64,000 bases of DNA from Burkholderia diffusa (lineage in GTDB: Bacteria; Pseudomonadota; Gammaproteobacteria; Burkholderiales; Burkholderiaceae). The stretch's first letter is position 1, and every line of letters begins with the position of its first letter. The notes under the pieces were generated by a model. The model was given only the letters and a program-made list of their open reading frames with translations. It had not been told where the DNA came from and did not search any database. Shown piece after piece: positions 27,343-36,212 of this stretch. Position numbers and translations under genes: made by a program. Where the stretch lies: positions 1,736,001 to 1,800,000 of the forward strand of contig NZ_CP013363.1 in NCBI RefSeq assembly GCF_001718315.1, written 5' to 3'.

Positions 27343-27422
27343 ACGCCGATTTCGCCACCGGCCGCGTCGTCGGTCATCGGCACGCGCGCCATCCCGTCAT
27401 CCTTCACGACATGCCCGACATC

Positions 27423-28730
27423 ATGAGCACTCTCGCCCAGCCCGCCGCTCACGCACCCCGCCGCGTCCGCAACAGCCGACTCGCGACCGCGAGCATGATC
27501 GGCACGTCGCTCGAGTGGTACGACTTCACGATCTACAACACGCTCGCCGCGCTCGTGTTCAACCATCTTTTCTTTCCGTCGGTCGATCCGCTGGCCGGCA
27601 CGATCCTCGCGTTCTCGACCTATGCGGTGGGCTACGTGTCGCGTCCGCTCGGCGGCTTCGTGTTCGGCAACCTCGGTGACCGCATCGGCCGCCGCGCGGT
27701 GCTGATGCTCACGCTCGTGCTGATGGGCGTGACGACCGCGCTGATGGGCGCGCTGCCGACCTATGCGCAGGCCGGCATCCTGAGCCCGATCCTGCTCGTC
27801 GCGCTGCGCTTCGTGCAGGGCGTCGCGCTCGGCGGCGAATGGGCCGGCGCGGTGCTGCTGTCGGTCGAGCACGGCGACCAGAAGCGCCGCGGGCTGTCCG
27901 CGTCGTGGACGCAGATCGGCCCGTCGTTCGGCACGCTGCTCGGCACCGGCTGCATCGCGCTCGTCACGCTTTCCACCACGTCCGACACTTTCCTGTCGTG
28001 GGGCTGGCGCGTGCCGTTCGCGGCCAGCGCGCTGCTCGTCGTGTTCGGTTTCTGGCTGCGGCGCGGCGTCGACGAAACGCCTCAGTTCGAGCAACTCGCG
28101 CAATCGCACGCGACCGCCGAGGTGCCCGTCGCCGAAGTGCTGAAGTGTCACTGGCGGCGCCTGCTGATCGCCGGCGGCTCGCGGATCGGTTCCGACGTGC
28201 TGTACGCGCTGATCGTCGTGTTCACGCTGACCTACGTGACGACCGTGCTGCACCTGTCGCGCCCGGTCGCGCTGACGGCCGTGATGGTCGGCACGGCCTG
28301 CAACGCGCTCGCGGTGCCGTTCTTCGGCGCACTGTCGGACCGCTTCGGACGCCGCCCGGTGTACCTCGCCGGCGCGATCGCCGGGATCGTGTGGGCGTTC
28401 GTGTTCTTCACGATGCTCGATTCGGCGCGGCCCGGCGCGATCGTCGCGGCGGTGGCGATCGGCCTCGTGATCCATGCGGTGATGTACGGCCCGCAAGGCG
28501 CGTTCGTCACCGAACAGTTCCCGACGCGCGTGCGTTACGCGGGCTCGTCGCTGGCCTACACGCTCGCGGGCATCGTCGGCGGCGGCTTCGCGCCGCTCGT
28601 GATCGCGACCCTGTTCCGCCAGACGGGCACGACGACGGCCGTGTCGCTGTACGTCACCGCGGCGCTCGTCGTCACGTCGATCGCACTGCTGGCCGCGCGC
28701 GAGACCGCGCACCGGCCGCTCGCGGATTGA
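27423..28730 (+). CDS. MFS transporter, metabolite:H+ symporter (MHS) family
   Basis: About 435 residues with 12 helices. MHS signatures: ATASMIGTSLEWYDFTIYN in TM1, RPLGGFVFGNLGDRIGRR in the first cytoplasmic loop and RFVQGVALGGEWAGA in TM4. Family members import organic acids such as citrate, shikimate or aromatic acids. The ATG at 27423 or the one at 27411 could be used; neither has a clear SD. It lies between the EthD-like and DUF2848 genes and probably imports the substrate of this block. Confidence 0.92.
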   Translation: MSTLAQPAAHAPRRVRNSRLATASMIGTSLEWYDFTIYNTLAALVFNHLFFPSVDPLAGTILAFSTYAVGYVSRPLGGFVFGNLGDRIGRRAVLMLTLVLMGVTTALMGALPTYAQAGILSPILLVALRFVQGVALGGEWAGAVLLSVEHGDQKRRGLSASWTQIGPSFGTLLGTGCIALVTLSTTSDTFLSWGWRVPFAASALLVVFGFWLRRGVDETPQFEQLAQSHATAEVPVAEVLKCHWRRLLIAGGSRIGSDVLYALIVVFTLTYVTTVLHLSRPVALTAVMVGTACNALAVPFFGALSDRFGRRPVYLAGAIAGIVWAFVFFTMLDSARPGAIVAAVAIGLVIHAVMYGPQGAFVTEQFPTRVRYAGSSLAYTLAGIVGGGFAPLVIATLFRQTGTTTAVSLYVTAALVVTSIALLAARETAHRPLAD

Positions 28731-28778
28731 CCCTCCTGCCGATCGTCTCGTTCATTCGCACTTCAAACGGATACCCGC

Positions 28779-29480
28779 ATGCAAGCCCTGTCGTTCAACG
28801 TAATGTCCGCGCACGGCGCACCGGCCCAGGTGGACGTCGAGATCGAACGCGCCGTGATCGCCGGCTGGGCCGGCCGCGATCCGGACGCGATCCGCGCGCA
28901 CATCGACGAACTCGCGGCGCTCGGCGTCGCGCCGCCGTCGACCACGCCGTGCTTCTACCGCGTGTCGTCCGCGCTGCTCACGCAGGCGCCGTCGATCGGC
29001 GTGCTCGGCGCGCGCTCGGGCGGCGAGATCGAGTGCGTGCTGGTCGACAGCCCGGTCGGTACGCTGGTGACCGTCGGTTCCGATCATACGGATCGGGAAG
29101 TCGAGGCCTACGGCGTCGCGGTGTCGAAGCAGGTATGCGCGAAACCGCTCGGCCGCGATGCGTGGCGCCATGCGGACGTCGCCGAGCACTGGGACGCGAT
29201 CGAAATGCGCTCATGGCTGGTCAAGCCCGGTGGCGAACGCGTCGTGTATCAGCACGGCGCCGTCAGCGGGCTGCTTGCGCCCGATTCGCTGTGGCAGCGC
29301 TTCGACGACCGGCGCACGATGCCCGCGCGCTGCGCGATGTTCGGCGGCACGGTCGCCGTGCACGGCGCGATCGCGGCGATGGGCGACGGTGATGCGTTCG
29401 AGATGGAGCTGCACGATCCGGTGCTCGGGCGCAGTCTTCGGCATCGATATGCGGTCGAGGTGTTGCCGGTCGTCGCGTGA
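28779..29480 (+). CDS. DUF2848 family protein
   Basis: 233 residues. The block VGSDHTDREVEAYGVAVSKQ with a conserved His-Thr-Asp and the VAKP/CAKP region after it are typical of DUF2848. I recall a fold related to fumarylacetoacetate hydrolases, which would suit cleavage or isomerisation of an organic acid. It follows the MHS transporter by 48 bp and ends the block. Confidence 0.8.
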   Translation: MQALSFNVMSAHGAPAQVDVEIERAVIAGWAGRDPDAIRAHIDELAALGVAPPSTTPCFYRVSSALLTQAPSIGVLGARSGGEIECVLVDSPVGTLVTVGSDHTDREVEAYGVAVSKQVCAKPLGRDAWRHADVAEHWDAIEMRSWLVKPGGERVVYQHGAVSGLLAPDSLWQRFDDRRTMPARCAMFGGTVAVHGAIAAMGDGDAFEMELHDPVLGRSLRHRYAVEVLPVVA

Positions 29481-29556
29481 CGAACGGTGGCCGGTGCGCC
29501 TGCGATCAACGACATGAACCGCATGCACGCGCGCCATCCGCCTGCGCGGCTCGATG

Positions 29557-30537
29557 TCATCGCAAGCAGCCCAGCCCGGCCAGCGTCGCCTCCACCGCGG
29601 TATCGAGCGGCGTCATCGGCTCGTGGCCCAGCACCGCCGTTACCCGCGCGTTGTCCATCCGGAGCGGCTCGCGCCACAGATAGCGCATTTCGAGCATCTC
29701 GCGCATCGTCGTGACGAACGGTGCCGCGGCCCACACGAGCCACCAAGGGAACCGCCGCACCGTCGGCCGCATCCCGTACCGCTGCGCGACGCGGCGCACG
29801 GCCTGCGCCATCTGCGTGCCATCGGCATCCCAGTGCCCGCCGAGATGGAAGCGCGCGAACGGCTCCAGCGTGTCGCGTCGCTCGAGCAGTTCAACCATCG
29901 TGCGCGCGACGTCAGGCAGGTACGCCCATTGATGGCCGACGCCGGGCCGGCCCGGCACGCTGATGGCCGCGACGGGCCGGCCGGCCTTGACGAGCCCCTG
30001 CCCGAACCAGTTGTTGCCCGCGTGCGCCCCGAAGAAATCGCCGGCCCGCACGATGATCGTGCGGACGCCGTGCGCGGTCGCCGCCTGCAACCGCCGCTCC
30101 ATCTCGACGCGGATCGCGCCCTTGCGCGTCACCGGATGCTGCGGCGCCTCTTCGCGCAACACGGGAAACGCGTCGGGACCGTAGTTGTAGATCGTCCCCG
30201 GCAGCACGATGGTCGCCTGAGCCGCCGTCGCCGCCGCGATCGTGTTGTCGAGCATCGGCAACACCTGCGTCGACCAGTTCCGGTAGCCGGGCGGGTTCAC
30301 CGCGTGCACGATCACAGTGCAGCCGCGCGCCGCGCGGACCACCGCGCCGCGGTCGAGCGCGTCGCCGCGCATCCATGCGATCCCGTCGCGCTCCGCCGTC
30401 TCGGCGGCGAGCCCGCGCTTGAGCGCGCGCACCTGCCAGCCGGCATCGCGCAACTGGCGCGCGACCTCGCCGCCGATGCCTCCGCTCGCGCCGAGCACGA
30501 GTGCCTGTCGTTGCGTTCCGCCTGCGTTCACCGCCAT
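29557..30537 (-). CDS. NAD(P)-dependent epimerase/dehydratase-like protein
   Basis: 326 residues. Extended-SDR Rossmann start ALVLGASGGIGGEVARQL, VIVHAVNPPGY, LPGTIYNYGPDAF where the Tyr of the catalytic YxxxK is displaced, and RAGDFFG. Likely an atypical or NmrA-like dehydrogenase. The start MAVNAGGTQ at 30537 precedes the Rossmann motif by about 8 residues. It is divergent from the LysR gene at 30637 (99 bp gap) and is its probable target. Confidence 0.85.
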   Translation of the reverse strand: MAVNAGGTQRQALVLGASGGIGGEVARQLRDAGWQVRALKRGLAAETAERDGIAWMRGDALDRGAVVRAARGCTVIVHAVNPPGYRNWSTQVLPMLDNTIAAATAAQATIVLPGTIYNYGPDAFPVLREEAPQHPVTRKGAIRVEMERRLQAATAHGVRTIIVRAGDFFGAHAGNNWFGQGLVKAGRPVAAISVPGRPGVGHQWAYLPDVARTMVELLERRDTLEPFARFHLGGHWDADGTQMAQAVRRVAQRYGMRPTVRRFPWWLVWAAAPFVTTMREMLEMRYLWREPLRMDNARVTAVLGHEPMTPLDTAVEATLAGLGCLR

Positions 30538-30636
30538 GGCCGTTCTCCGTGAATGAACCGTTGTCTGCACGCATTCTGGCGTGGGCCGGCCTGACAAGGA
30601 ATTGCCGAACCCAATGGATCGGCTATACATTTATGC

Positions 30637-31536
30637 ATGACCACCGATCTGAACTGGGAACGCTACCGCACCTTCCTCGCCGTGCTGACGGAAGGCTCGC
30701 TGTCGGGCGCGGCGCGGGCGCTCGGCATCACGCAGCCGACGGCCGGCCGGCACGTCGCGGCGCTCGAGGCCGCGTTCGGCCAGACGCTGTTCACGCGCTC
30801 GCCGTCGGGGCTGCTGCCGACCGAGGCGGCGCTCGCGCTGCGCGGTCACGCCGAGGCGCTGCGCAGCGCGGCCGCCGCGTTCGAGCGCGCGGCCGCGAGC
30901 CACGGCGCGGGCGTGCGCGGCACCGTGCGGATCTCGGCCAGCGACGTGATCGCGGTCGAGGTGCTGCCGTCGATGCTTGCGCAGTTGCGGCGCGACCATC
31001 CTGGGCTCGTCATCGAACTGGTGCCGACCGATCGCATCCAGGACATCCTGAACCGCGAGGCCGACATCGCGGTGCGGATGGCGCCGCCCGCGCAGGAAGC
31101 GCTCGTCGCACGGCGCATCGGCGAGATCGACGTCGCGCTGCATGCCCGCGACGACTACCTGGCGCGCAACGGAACGCCGTCGTCGGCGGACGAACTCGCG
31201 CATCACGCGCTGATCGGCTTCGATACGGTGACGCCGTTCATCCGCTCGGCGGGGCGCGCGATGCCGCTGTGGAAGCGCGATGCGTTCGCGCTGCGCACCG
31301 ACAGCAATCTCGCGCAGCTCGCGATGATTCGCGCGGGCTGCGGGATCGGCTTCTGCCAGAACCGGCTCGCGCAGCGCGATGCGCGGCTCGTGCGCGTGCT
31401 GCCGGACGGACCCGCGATGAAACTGGAAACCTGGGTGGTCATGCACGAGGATCTGCGGGCGAGCCCGCGTTGCAGGGCCGTGTTCGACGCGCTGGCGAAC
31501 GGGCTGCGCGCGTATGCCGAAGGGACGGCCGACTAG
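30637..31536 (+). CDS. LysR-family regulator
   Basis: 299 residues. N-terminal HTH (FLAVLTEGSLSGAARALGIT, PTAGRHVAALE) and a regular effector domain (RISASDVIAVEVLPSMLAQL). Standard length. The upstream gap has TATACAT at 30624-30630. Its arrangement with the divergent epimerase-like gene is the classic LysR layout. Confidence 0.93.
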   Translation: MTTDLNWERYRTFLAVLTEGSLSGAARALGITQPTAGRHVAALEAAFGQTLFTRSPSGLLPTEAALALRGHAEALRSAAAAFERAAASHGAGVRGTVRISASDVIAVEVLPSMLAQLRRDHPGLVIELVPTDRIQDILNREADIAVRMAPPAQEALVARRIGEIDVALHARDDYLARNGTPSSADELAHHALIGFDTVTPFIRSAGRAMPLWKRDAFALRTDSNLAQLAMIRAGCGIGFCQNRLAQRDARLVRVLPDGPAMKLETWVVMHEDLRASPRCRAVFDALANGLRAYAEGTAD

Positions 31537-31578
31537 GCCGTTCGCACTCGCCGCGCACGGGCATCGTCGCGACGCGCG

Positions 31579-31899
31579 CTATTCGTAAATCTTGCCGGCG
31601 AACAGGATGTCGGCCATGCGTCGCCACGGGTTGTCGGGCACGTCGTAGCCGCGCAGCCCGTCCTCGGACGCCTCGGCCCAGTCGACCATCGCCTCCAGGT
31701 ACTCGCCGATCGAGCGGTTTTCCCAGCCGAGCGCGGCTGCCGCGAACGGCGACGGCGGCACGTCGGCGTCGAGCTGGCGCTCCTTGTGCCAGTCATGGCC
31801 GAGCACGCGCAGGAAATGAATCAGCGTGCGTTCGTCGATCACCCGCTCGAGCGCGTGCTGCAGCCGCGCGGCCATCTCGCCTTTCAGTTCGTCGTTCAT
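31579..31899 (-). CDS. Small hypothetical protein
   Basis: 106 residues, acidic, soluble. WENRSIGEYLEAMVDWAEAS and a Trp/Arg-rich end (NPWRRMADILFAGKIYE) are distinctive; proteins with a WEN-x(5)-L-A-W helix occur as small hypothetical or immunity-like proteins. Start MNDELKGEMAARL. The next gene on the same strand (31925) is also a small acidic protein. No function known. Confidence 0.65.
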   Translation of the reverse strand: MNDELKGEMAARLQHALERVIDERTLIHFLRVLGHDWHKERQLDADVPPSPFAAAALGWENRSIGEYLEAMVDWAEASEDGLRGYDVPDNPWRRMADILFAGKIYE

Positions 31900-31924
31900 G
31901 CGTATCGCCCCTGCTACGCAACGT

Positions 31925-32191
31925 TCAGAAAGCTTCCACCTCGCACCAGCCGGGATACGTTTGCTCGACGATGAAGCAATCGTCGAAGCAGACGTGCCCG
32001 AGGCGCTCGAGCGACCTCATGCACGCATCCGCAGCATCGCCGCCGAAGAACGGGCCGAGCGACACCAGCCGGTCCGACTCGTCGAAACAGTCGGCGAAAT
32101 TGAATTCGCGCATGACCGCGGACAGGTCGACCGCTTTCTCGGCCAGCGCCGCGCGCCGAGCGACGATTCCGAAATCTCTCGATATTTTCAT
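31925..32191 (-). CDS. Small hypothetical protein
   Basis: 88 residues from MKISRDFGIVARRAALAEKA. It contains four Cys (FADCFDE, DACMRS, HVCFDDCF region) and ends PGWCEVEAF. It sits 25 bp upstream of the previous small gene, so the two may be one unit. No family recognised. Confidence 0.55.
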   Translation of the reverse strand: MKISRDFGIVARRAALAEKAVDLSAVMREFNFADCFDESDRLVSLGPFFGGDAADACMRSLERLGHVCFDDCFIVEQTYPGWCEVEAF

Positions 32192-32243
32192 CGGCACCGA
32201 CTCCCGTCGAATACGTTCTTGCGCGCCGACGCGCATGCCTGCT

Positions 32244-33116
32244 TCACATCAGCAATTGCCGCGACAGCACCTCGCGCGCCTGCGTGACCGTCTCGCGTTC
32301 ACCCGGCATCGGCGGCGTCAGCGAGAACACGGCGTCGGGCAGCGCCGGCAGCCGGTATTTCGCGCCGAGCCGCACGAGGCCCTCGCCGATCGCCGACGCG
32401 CACAGGCAGCCGACACCGAGCCCCGCCGCCAGCATCGACTGCAGCCCCGCGACGCCCGACGCGCTGTGCACGAGCACGTACGGCGCATGCTGCTCGTCAA
32501 GCGAGCGCACGGCGATCTGATGCATCATGCAGTCGTCCGGCAGCAGCACGAGCGGCAACGGCTCGGGCAACTGCTCGGCGAGCGCGGGCGATGCGACCCA
32601 CGACAGCGGCTCGCGTCGCAACACCCAGCGCGTATCGGCCGACGCGGGCCGGAACGGGCCGCTCGACAGGTTCATGACGACGCCGAGATCGATCTGTCCG
32701 CGCGCATGCGCGGCTTCGATTTCCGCGCTCTTCATCGCGCTCACGTGCAGGCTCAGTTGCGGGTAGCACTCCCGCAACCGCGCGAGCAGGCCCGCGACTT
32801 CATGCGTCCGGTAGTAATCGGTGATCGCGACGCGCAACTCGCCCTTGATCGCCTGTCCGCGAACTTCGTCGAACGCTGCCTCGTTCAATGCAACGATGCG
32901 CCGCGCATGCTGCAACAAACGTGCGCCGGCCGGTGTCGGCTCCACGCCGCGCTTGCTGCGCACGAACAGCGGCACGCCGGCGCGCGATTCGAGCTTGCGC
33001 ACCTGCTCGCTCACCGTCGACTGTGACAGATGCAGCAGCGGCGCGGCCGCCGTAAGGCTGCCCGCATCCGCCACCGCCGCGAAAGTGCGCAACTGATCCA
33101 GGTCGAAACCACGCAT
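32244..33116 (-). CDS. LysR-family regulator
   Basis: 290 residues. HTH FAAVADAGSLTAAAPLLHLS then STVSEQVRKLE, followed by a normal effector domain (LRVAITDYYRTHEVAGLLARL). The start at 33116 (MRGFDLDQL) is preferred to 33128, which overlaps the operator-like repeat. It is divergent from an MFS exporter gene at 33276 and probably regulates it. Confidence 0.92.
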   Translation of the reverse strand: MRGFDLDQLRTFAAVADAGSLTAAAPLLHLSQSTVSEQVRKLESRAGVPLFVRSKRGVEPTPAGARLLQHARRIVALNEAAFDEVRGQAIKGELRVAITDYYRTHEVAGLLARLRECYPQLSLHVSAMKSAEIEAAHARGQIDLGVVMNLSSGPFRPASADTRWVLRREPLSWVASPALAEQLPEPLPLVLLPDDCMMHQIAVRSLDEQHAPYVLVHSASGVAGLQSMLAAGLGVGCLCASAIGEGLVRLGAKYRLPALPDAVFSLTPPMPGERETVTQAREVLSRQLLM

Positions 33117-33125
33117 CGCCCTCTC

Positions 33126-33150
33126 CATCCATCGAGTAATCCGATGGATG
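33126..33150. promoter_or_regulatory. LysR operator candidate
   Basis: CATCCATCG (33126-33134), 7 nt, CGATGGATG (33142-33150): perfect 9-bp arms containing ATC-N9-GAT, a form of the LysR-box T-N11-A. It lies between the LysR gene and the divergent exporter. Confidence 0.6.
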
Positions 33151-33275
33151 CTACCACCAATTCCCGCTTTTCCGATTCATCGGCAATCCGCAGAATGTTG
33201 GTTCAACGGCCCGCGCGCGCCCGATCCAACGGTTTCGACCTGCGTTGCAGCCCTCATCCTTCCGGACTTCCGTTC

Positions 33276-34736
33276 ATGACCGACAACACCCTCGCCCCTT
33301 GCGCGCCGGCCGGCACGGCCGCCGCGGCACCGCCGCGCAGCCATCATGGCTGGGCGCTCGTGGTCCTGCTGGTCGGCGCCATTCTGCCGCCGCTCGACTA
33401 CTTCATCGTGAATCTCGCGCTGCCGGCCATCCGCGACGGCATCGGCGCACGACCGGCCGAGCTGCAGCTCGTCGTGTCGGCCTATGCGTGCGCGAACGCG
33501 GTCGTTCAGATTACCGGCGGGCGTCTGGGCGACCTGTACGGCCGCAAGCGGATGTTCATGATCGGGATGGCCGGTTTCGTCGTCGCATCGACGCTGTGCG
33601 GGCTCGCCGGCAGCGGCGCGGTGCTGGTCGGCGGCCGCGTGCTGCAGGGCCTCTTCGCAGCGATCCTCGCGCCGCAAGTGCTCGCGACGATCCGCAGCGT
33701 GTTCAGCCCGCAGGAGCAGGTGCGCGTGATGGGTTTCTACGGTTTCGTGTTCGGCCTCGCGGCCGTGATCGGCCAGCTGGGCGGCGGCGCATTGATCAGC
33801 CTGCACCCGTTCGGGCTTGGCTGGCGCGCGATCTTCCTGGTCAACGTGCCGATCGGCATCCTCGCGCTGCTCGGCAGCTGGCGCTTCATCCCGGAAAGCC
33901 GGCCGCCGCGCGGCCAGCGCATCGACGCGCCCGGCATGGCGCTGATGTCGCTGTTCCTGCTGATGCTCGTCTATCCGCTCACGCACGGACGCGAGGCGGG
34001 CTGGCCGCTGTGGATGGTCGCGTGCGTCGCCGGCGCGCTGCCGATGCTCGGCGCGCTGCTGGCGGTCGAAGCGCGCCGGCTCGCCGCCGGCGGGGAGCCG
34101 CTGCTCGACGTGCGCCTGTTGCGCAACCCGGTCGTCGCGCTCGGGCTCGCGCTCGCGTTCCTGTTCTACATGCTGAGCGCATTCTTCCTGAGCTACGGAA
34201 TCTATCTGCAGGGCTGCCTGAACTGGTCGCCGCTCGCGTCGGGGCTGGCGATCCTGCCGCTCGGCATCGGCTTCCTCGCGAGCCCGCTGCTGATGCCGCG
34301 CCTCGTCGACCGGTTCGGCGGCCACCGCGTGCTCACACTCGGCTTCACGATGCTCGCGGCCGGCGTCGCGACCGCCGCCGCACTGGCCGGCGAACGCGCG
34401 CCCGGCCCGGGCTTTTACGCGGGCATCGCGGCGATCGGCATCGGGCAAGGTCTCGTGCTGCCGTCGGTCGTGCGGATCGTGCTCGCGGAAGTCGACGCGG
34501 CGCGCGCCGGGGTCGCATCGGGCATGGTCAGCACGATGCTGCAGATCGGCGCGGCCGTCGGGGCGGCGACACTCGGCGGGCTGTTCTTCGCGCGGCTCGG
34601 CGCGCAGCCGGGTGCGCCCGACTATGTGCGGGGGTTCAGCACGGCAATGTGGGCGCTGACGGTCGTGCTGCTCGTGTGCGTCGCGTTGTCGGCAGCGCTC
34701 GGGCCGCTGCATCGTCGGGTGCGGGCCGGCGCGTGA
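33276..34736 (+). CDS. MFS drug exporter, DHA2 (EmrB/QacA) type
   Basis: 486 residues, 14 helices predicted from hydrophobic spacing. TM1 holds LPPLDYFIVNLALPAIRDGIG (the DxxIVNVALP-type motif D1) and the first loop has GRLGDLYGRKRMF. The family expels drugs, dyes or organic acids using protons. ATG 33276 is within a suitable start region. Probably controlled by the divergent LysR regulator. Confidence 0.92.
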   Translation: MTDNTLAPCAPAGTAAAAPPRSHHGWALVVLLVGAILPPLDYFIVNLALPAIRDGIGARPAELQLVVSAYACANAVVQITGGRLGDLYGRKRMFMIGMAGFVVASTLCGLAGSGAVLVGGRVLQGLFAAILAPQVLATIRSVFSPQEQVRVMGFYGFVFGLAAVIGQLGGGALISLHPFGLGWRAIFLVNVPIGILALLGSWRFIPESRPPRGQRIDAPGMALMSLFLLMLVYPLTHGREAGWPLWMVACVAGALPMLGALLAVEARRLAAGGEPLLDVRLLRNPVVALGLALAFLFYMLSAFFLSYGIYLQGCLNWSPLASGLAILPLGIGFLASPLLMPRLVDRFGGHRVLTLGFTMLAAGVATAAALAGERAPGPGFYAGIAAIGIGQGLVLPSVVRIVLAEVDAARAGVASGMVSTMLQIGAAVGAATLGGLFFARLGAQPGAPDYVRGFSTAMWALTVVLLVCVALSAALGPLHRRVRAGA

Positions 34737-34805
34737 CGACACGGGCCCGATGACGGATCGCCGGCAGCCAATCAGGGCAAGCGCGGCCGCTTGCCCGCAT
34801 CAAAC

Positions 34806-35015
34806 TCACTTGTGGTGCTTGCGTTGCGCGTGCCGCGCTTCCCATTCGGCCAGCTCGACGCGATAGCGCGCGAGCGCTTCGTCGTACAGATCGAACACGC
34901 ACGGCGAGCAGCCGCTGTTGCAGCAGTCTTCCAGTTCGGGTTGTTCGGGCGGGGTCGGACGCGGATCGTCGGCGAGCGTATCCGCGGAGGCAGGCTTGGT
35001 CACGGCTTCAGTCAC
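34806..35015 (-). CDS. Small oxidoreductase-like domain protein (PF09791-like)
   Basis: About 69 residues from a GTG. The core PPEQPELEDCCNSGCSPCVF followed by DLYDEALARYRVELAEWEAR is the Cys-rich oxidoreductase-like signature (CCxSGCxxCV). It may coordinate metal or form disulphides. The upstream in-frame extension to 35174 is Arg-rich and not family-like. No clear SD is seen, so the start is uncertain. Confidence 0.75.
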   Translation of the reverse strand: MTEAVTKPASADTLADDPRPTPPEQPELEDCCNSGCSPCVFDLYDEALARYRVELAEWEARHAQRKHHK

Positions 35016-35177
35016 ATGATGTCGAACGATCAGTATACGGTGATGGTCGGCGGCATGCAGGCATGCCGGCCATACGCGGCGGAGCAACCCGCCGATCGAA
35101 AGCGCGGCGATCGCGGCAATTCCGCGTGTACTTCGCGCGCTCTCGCGTCGTACTCGGGTGCGATCGCCCGCCAACCG

Positions 35178-35891
35178 CTACGCCACGCGACCACTCACGG
35201 GAATCGATGCGCCGGTGATCGCCTGCGCGTCCGTCGACAGCAGGAATCCGATCGTCGCGGCGATCTGTTCGGGCCGGACCCAGCGCGTGAAATCCGCATC
35301 GGGCATGTCCGCACGGTTTGGCGGCGTGTCGATGATGCTCGGCAACAGCGCATTGACGGTCACGCCGCGATCGAGCAGTTCCGCCGCCAGCGCCTCGGTG
35401 AGTCGCGCGACGCCCGCCTTCGCGGCCGCATACGCGCCCATCCCCGCGCCGGCCTTGAACGCCGCGCCCGCGCCGATGTTGACGATGCGGCCCGCCGGGC
35501 TCGCCACCAGGTACGGCAGCGCGGCCTTCGACGCGTTCAGCGCCGTCTTCACGTTCAGTTCGTACATGCGGTCCCACGTGGCCGCGTCGCCGTCGGCGAT
35601 CGTCTGCCACACGAACGCGCCTGCAATGTTCAGCAGCGCGTCGACCCGGCCGAATTCGCGATTCACGGTGTCAAGCGCGCGCGCAGCTGCCTGCGGATCG
35701 ACGAGATCGATGCCGCCAATGCGCAGCGCATCGGCCGGCACGCCGGGCAACGCCTGCGCGTCCGGCGCTGCGCCACGGCCGATCAGCGCGACGCGAGCGC
35801 CGTGCTGGCCAAGCCACGCGGCTGTTGCGCCGCCGAGATGGCCGAATCCGCCGGTAATCGCGACTGCCTTGCCTTTCAGGTCGTGTTCCAT
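35178..35891 (-). CDS. Short-chain dehydrogenase/reductase
   Basis: 237 residues. Rossmann motif is TGGFGHLGGA rather than TGxxxGIG. The active-site region reads RIVNIGAGAAFKAGAGMGAYAAAKAG: Tyr and Lys are present but the usual Ser on the preceding strand is replaced by Gly/Ala. Activity may be altered. The gene is divergent from the DapB-like gene. Confidence 0.88.
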   Translation of the reverse strand: MEHDLKGKAVAITGGFGHLGGATAAWLGQHGARVALIGRGAAPDAQALPGVPADALRIGGIDLVDPQAAARALDTVNREFGRVDALLNIAGAFVWQTIADGDAATWDRMYELNVKTALNASKAALPYLVASPAGRIVNIGAGAAFKAGAGMGAYAAAKAGVARLTEALAAELLDRGVTVNALLPSIIDTPPNRADMPDADFTRWVRPEQIAATIGFLLSTDAQAITGASIPVSGRVA

Positions 35892-36212
35892 TGAAGTGCT
35901 CTCCTGGATCGAAGGGAGGTGGATGATACGCGGTTCGGTGCGCGGCCGGCCGCGACACGGACGTGCCCGGCGGCGTTTCGACAGCGTAGCGCCGTTCGCG
36001 CTGCCCTGCGTTCTGCGACAGATGCGTCACCGTCGACGAAATCGCCCGGTTGATCCGCCGCAGGCCTGCATGTGCTCATCGCGCATGACGGCATGTGGCC
36101 GGGCATAATGCGCGATCACGGTGCGGCGCGCCATGCGCCGTGATCGCGTCGGAACCTTGAACGGCCCGCGCCGTTTCCGTATCGAAACCCGAACCTCGAA
36201 TCCGTCTACCCC
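35892..36212. other. Divergent intergenic region with an 11-bp inverted repeat
   Basis: 321 bp with no gene. CGCGATCACGG (36111-36121) and CCGTGATCGCG (36138-36148) are perfect arms around 16 nt, 65 bp before the DapB-like start. It may be an operator or an RNA hairpin in the leader. Confidence 0.5.
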
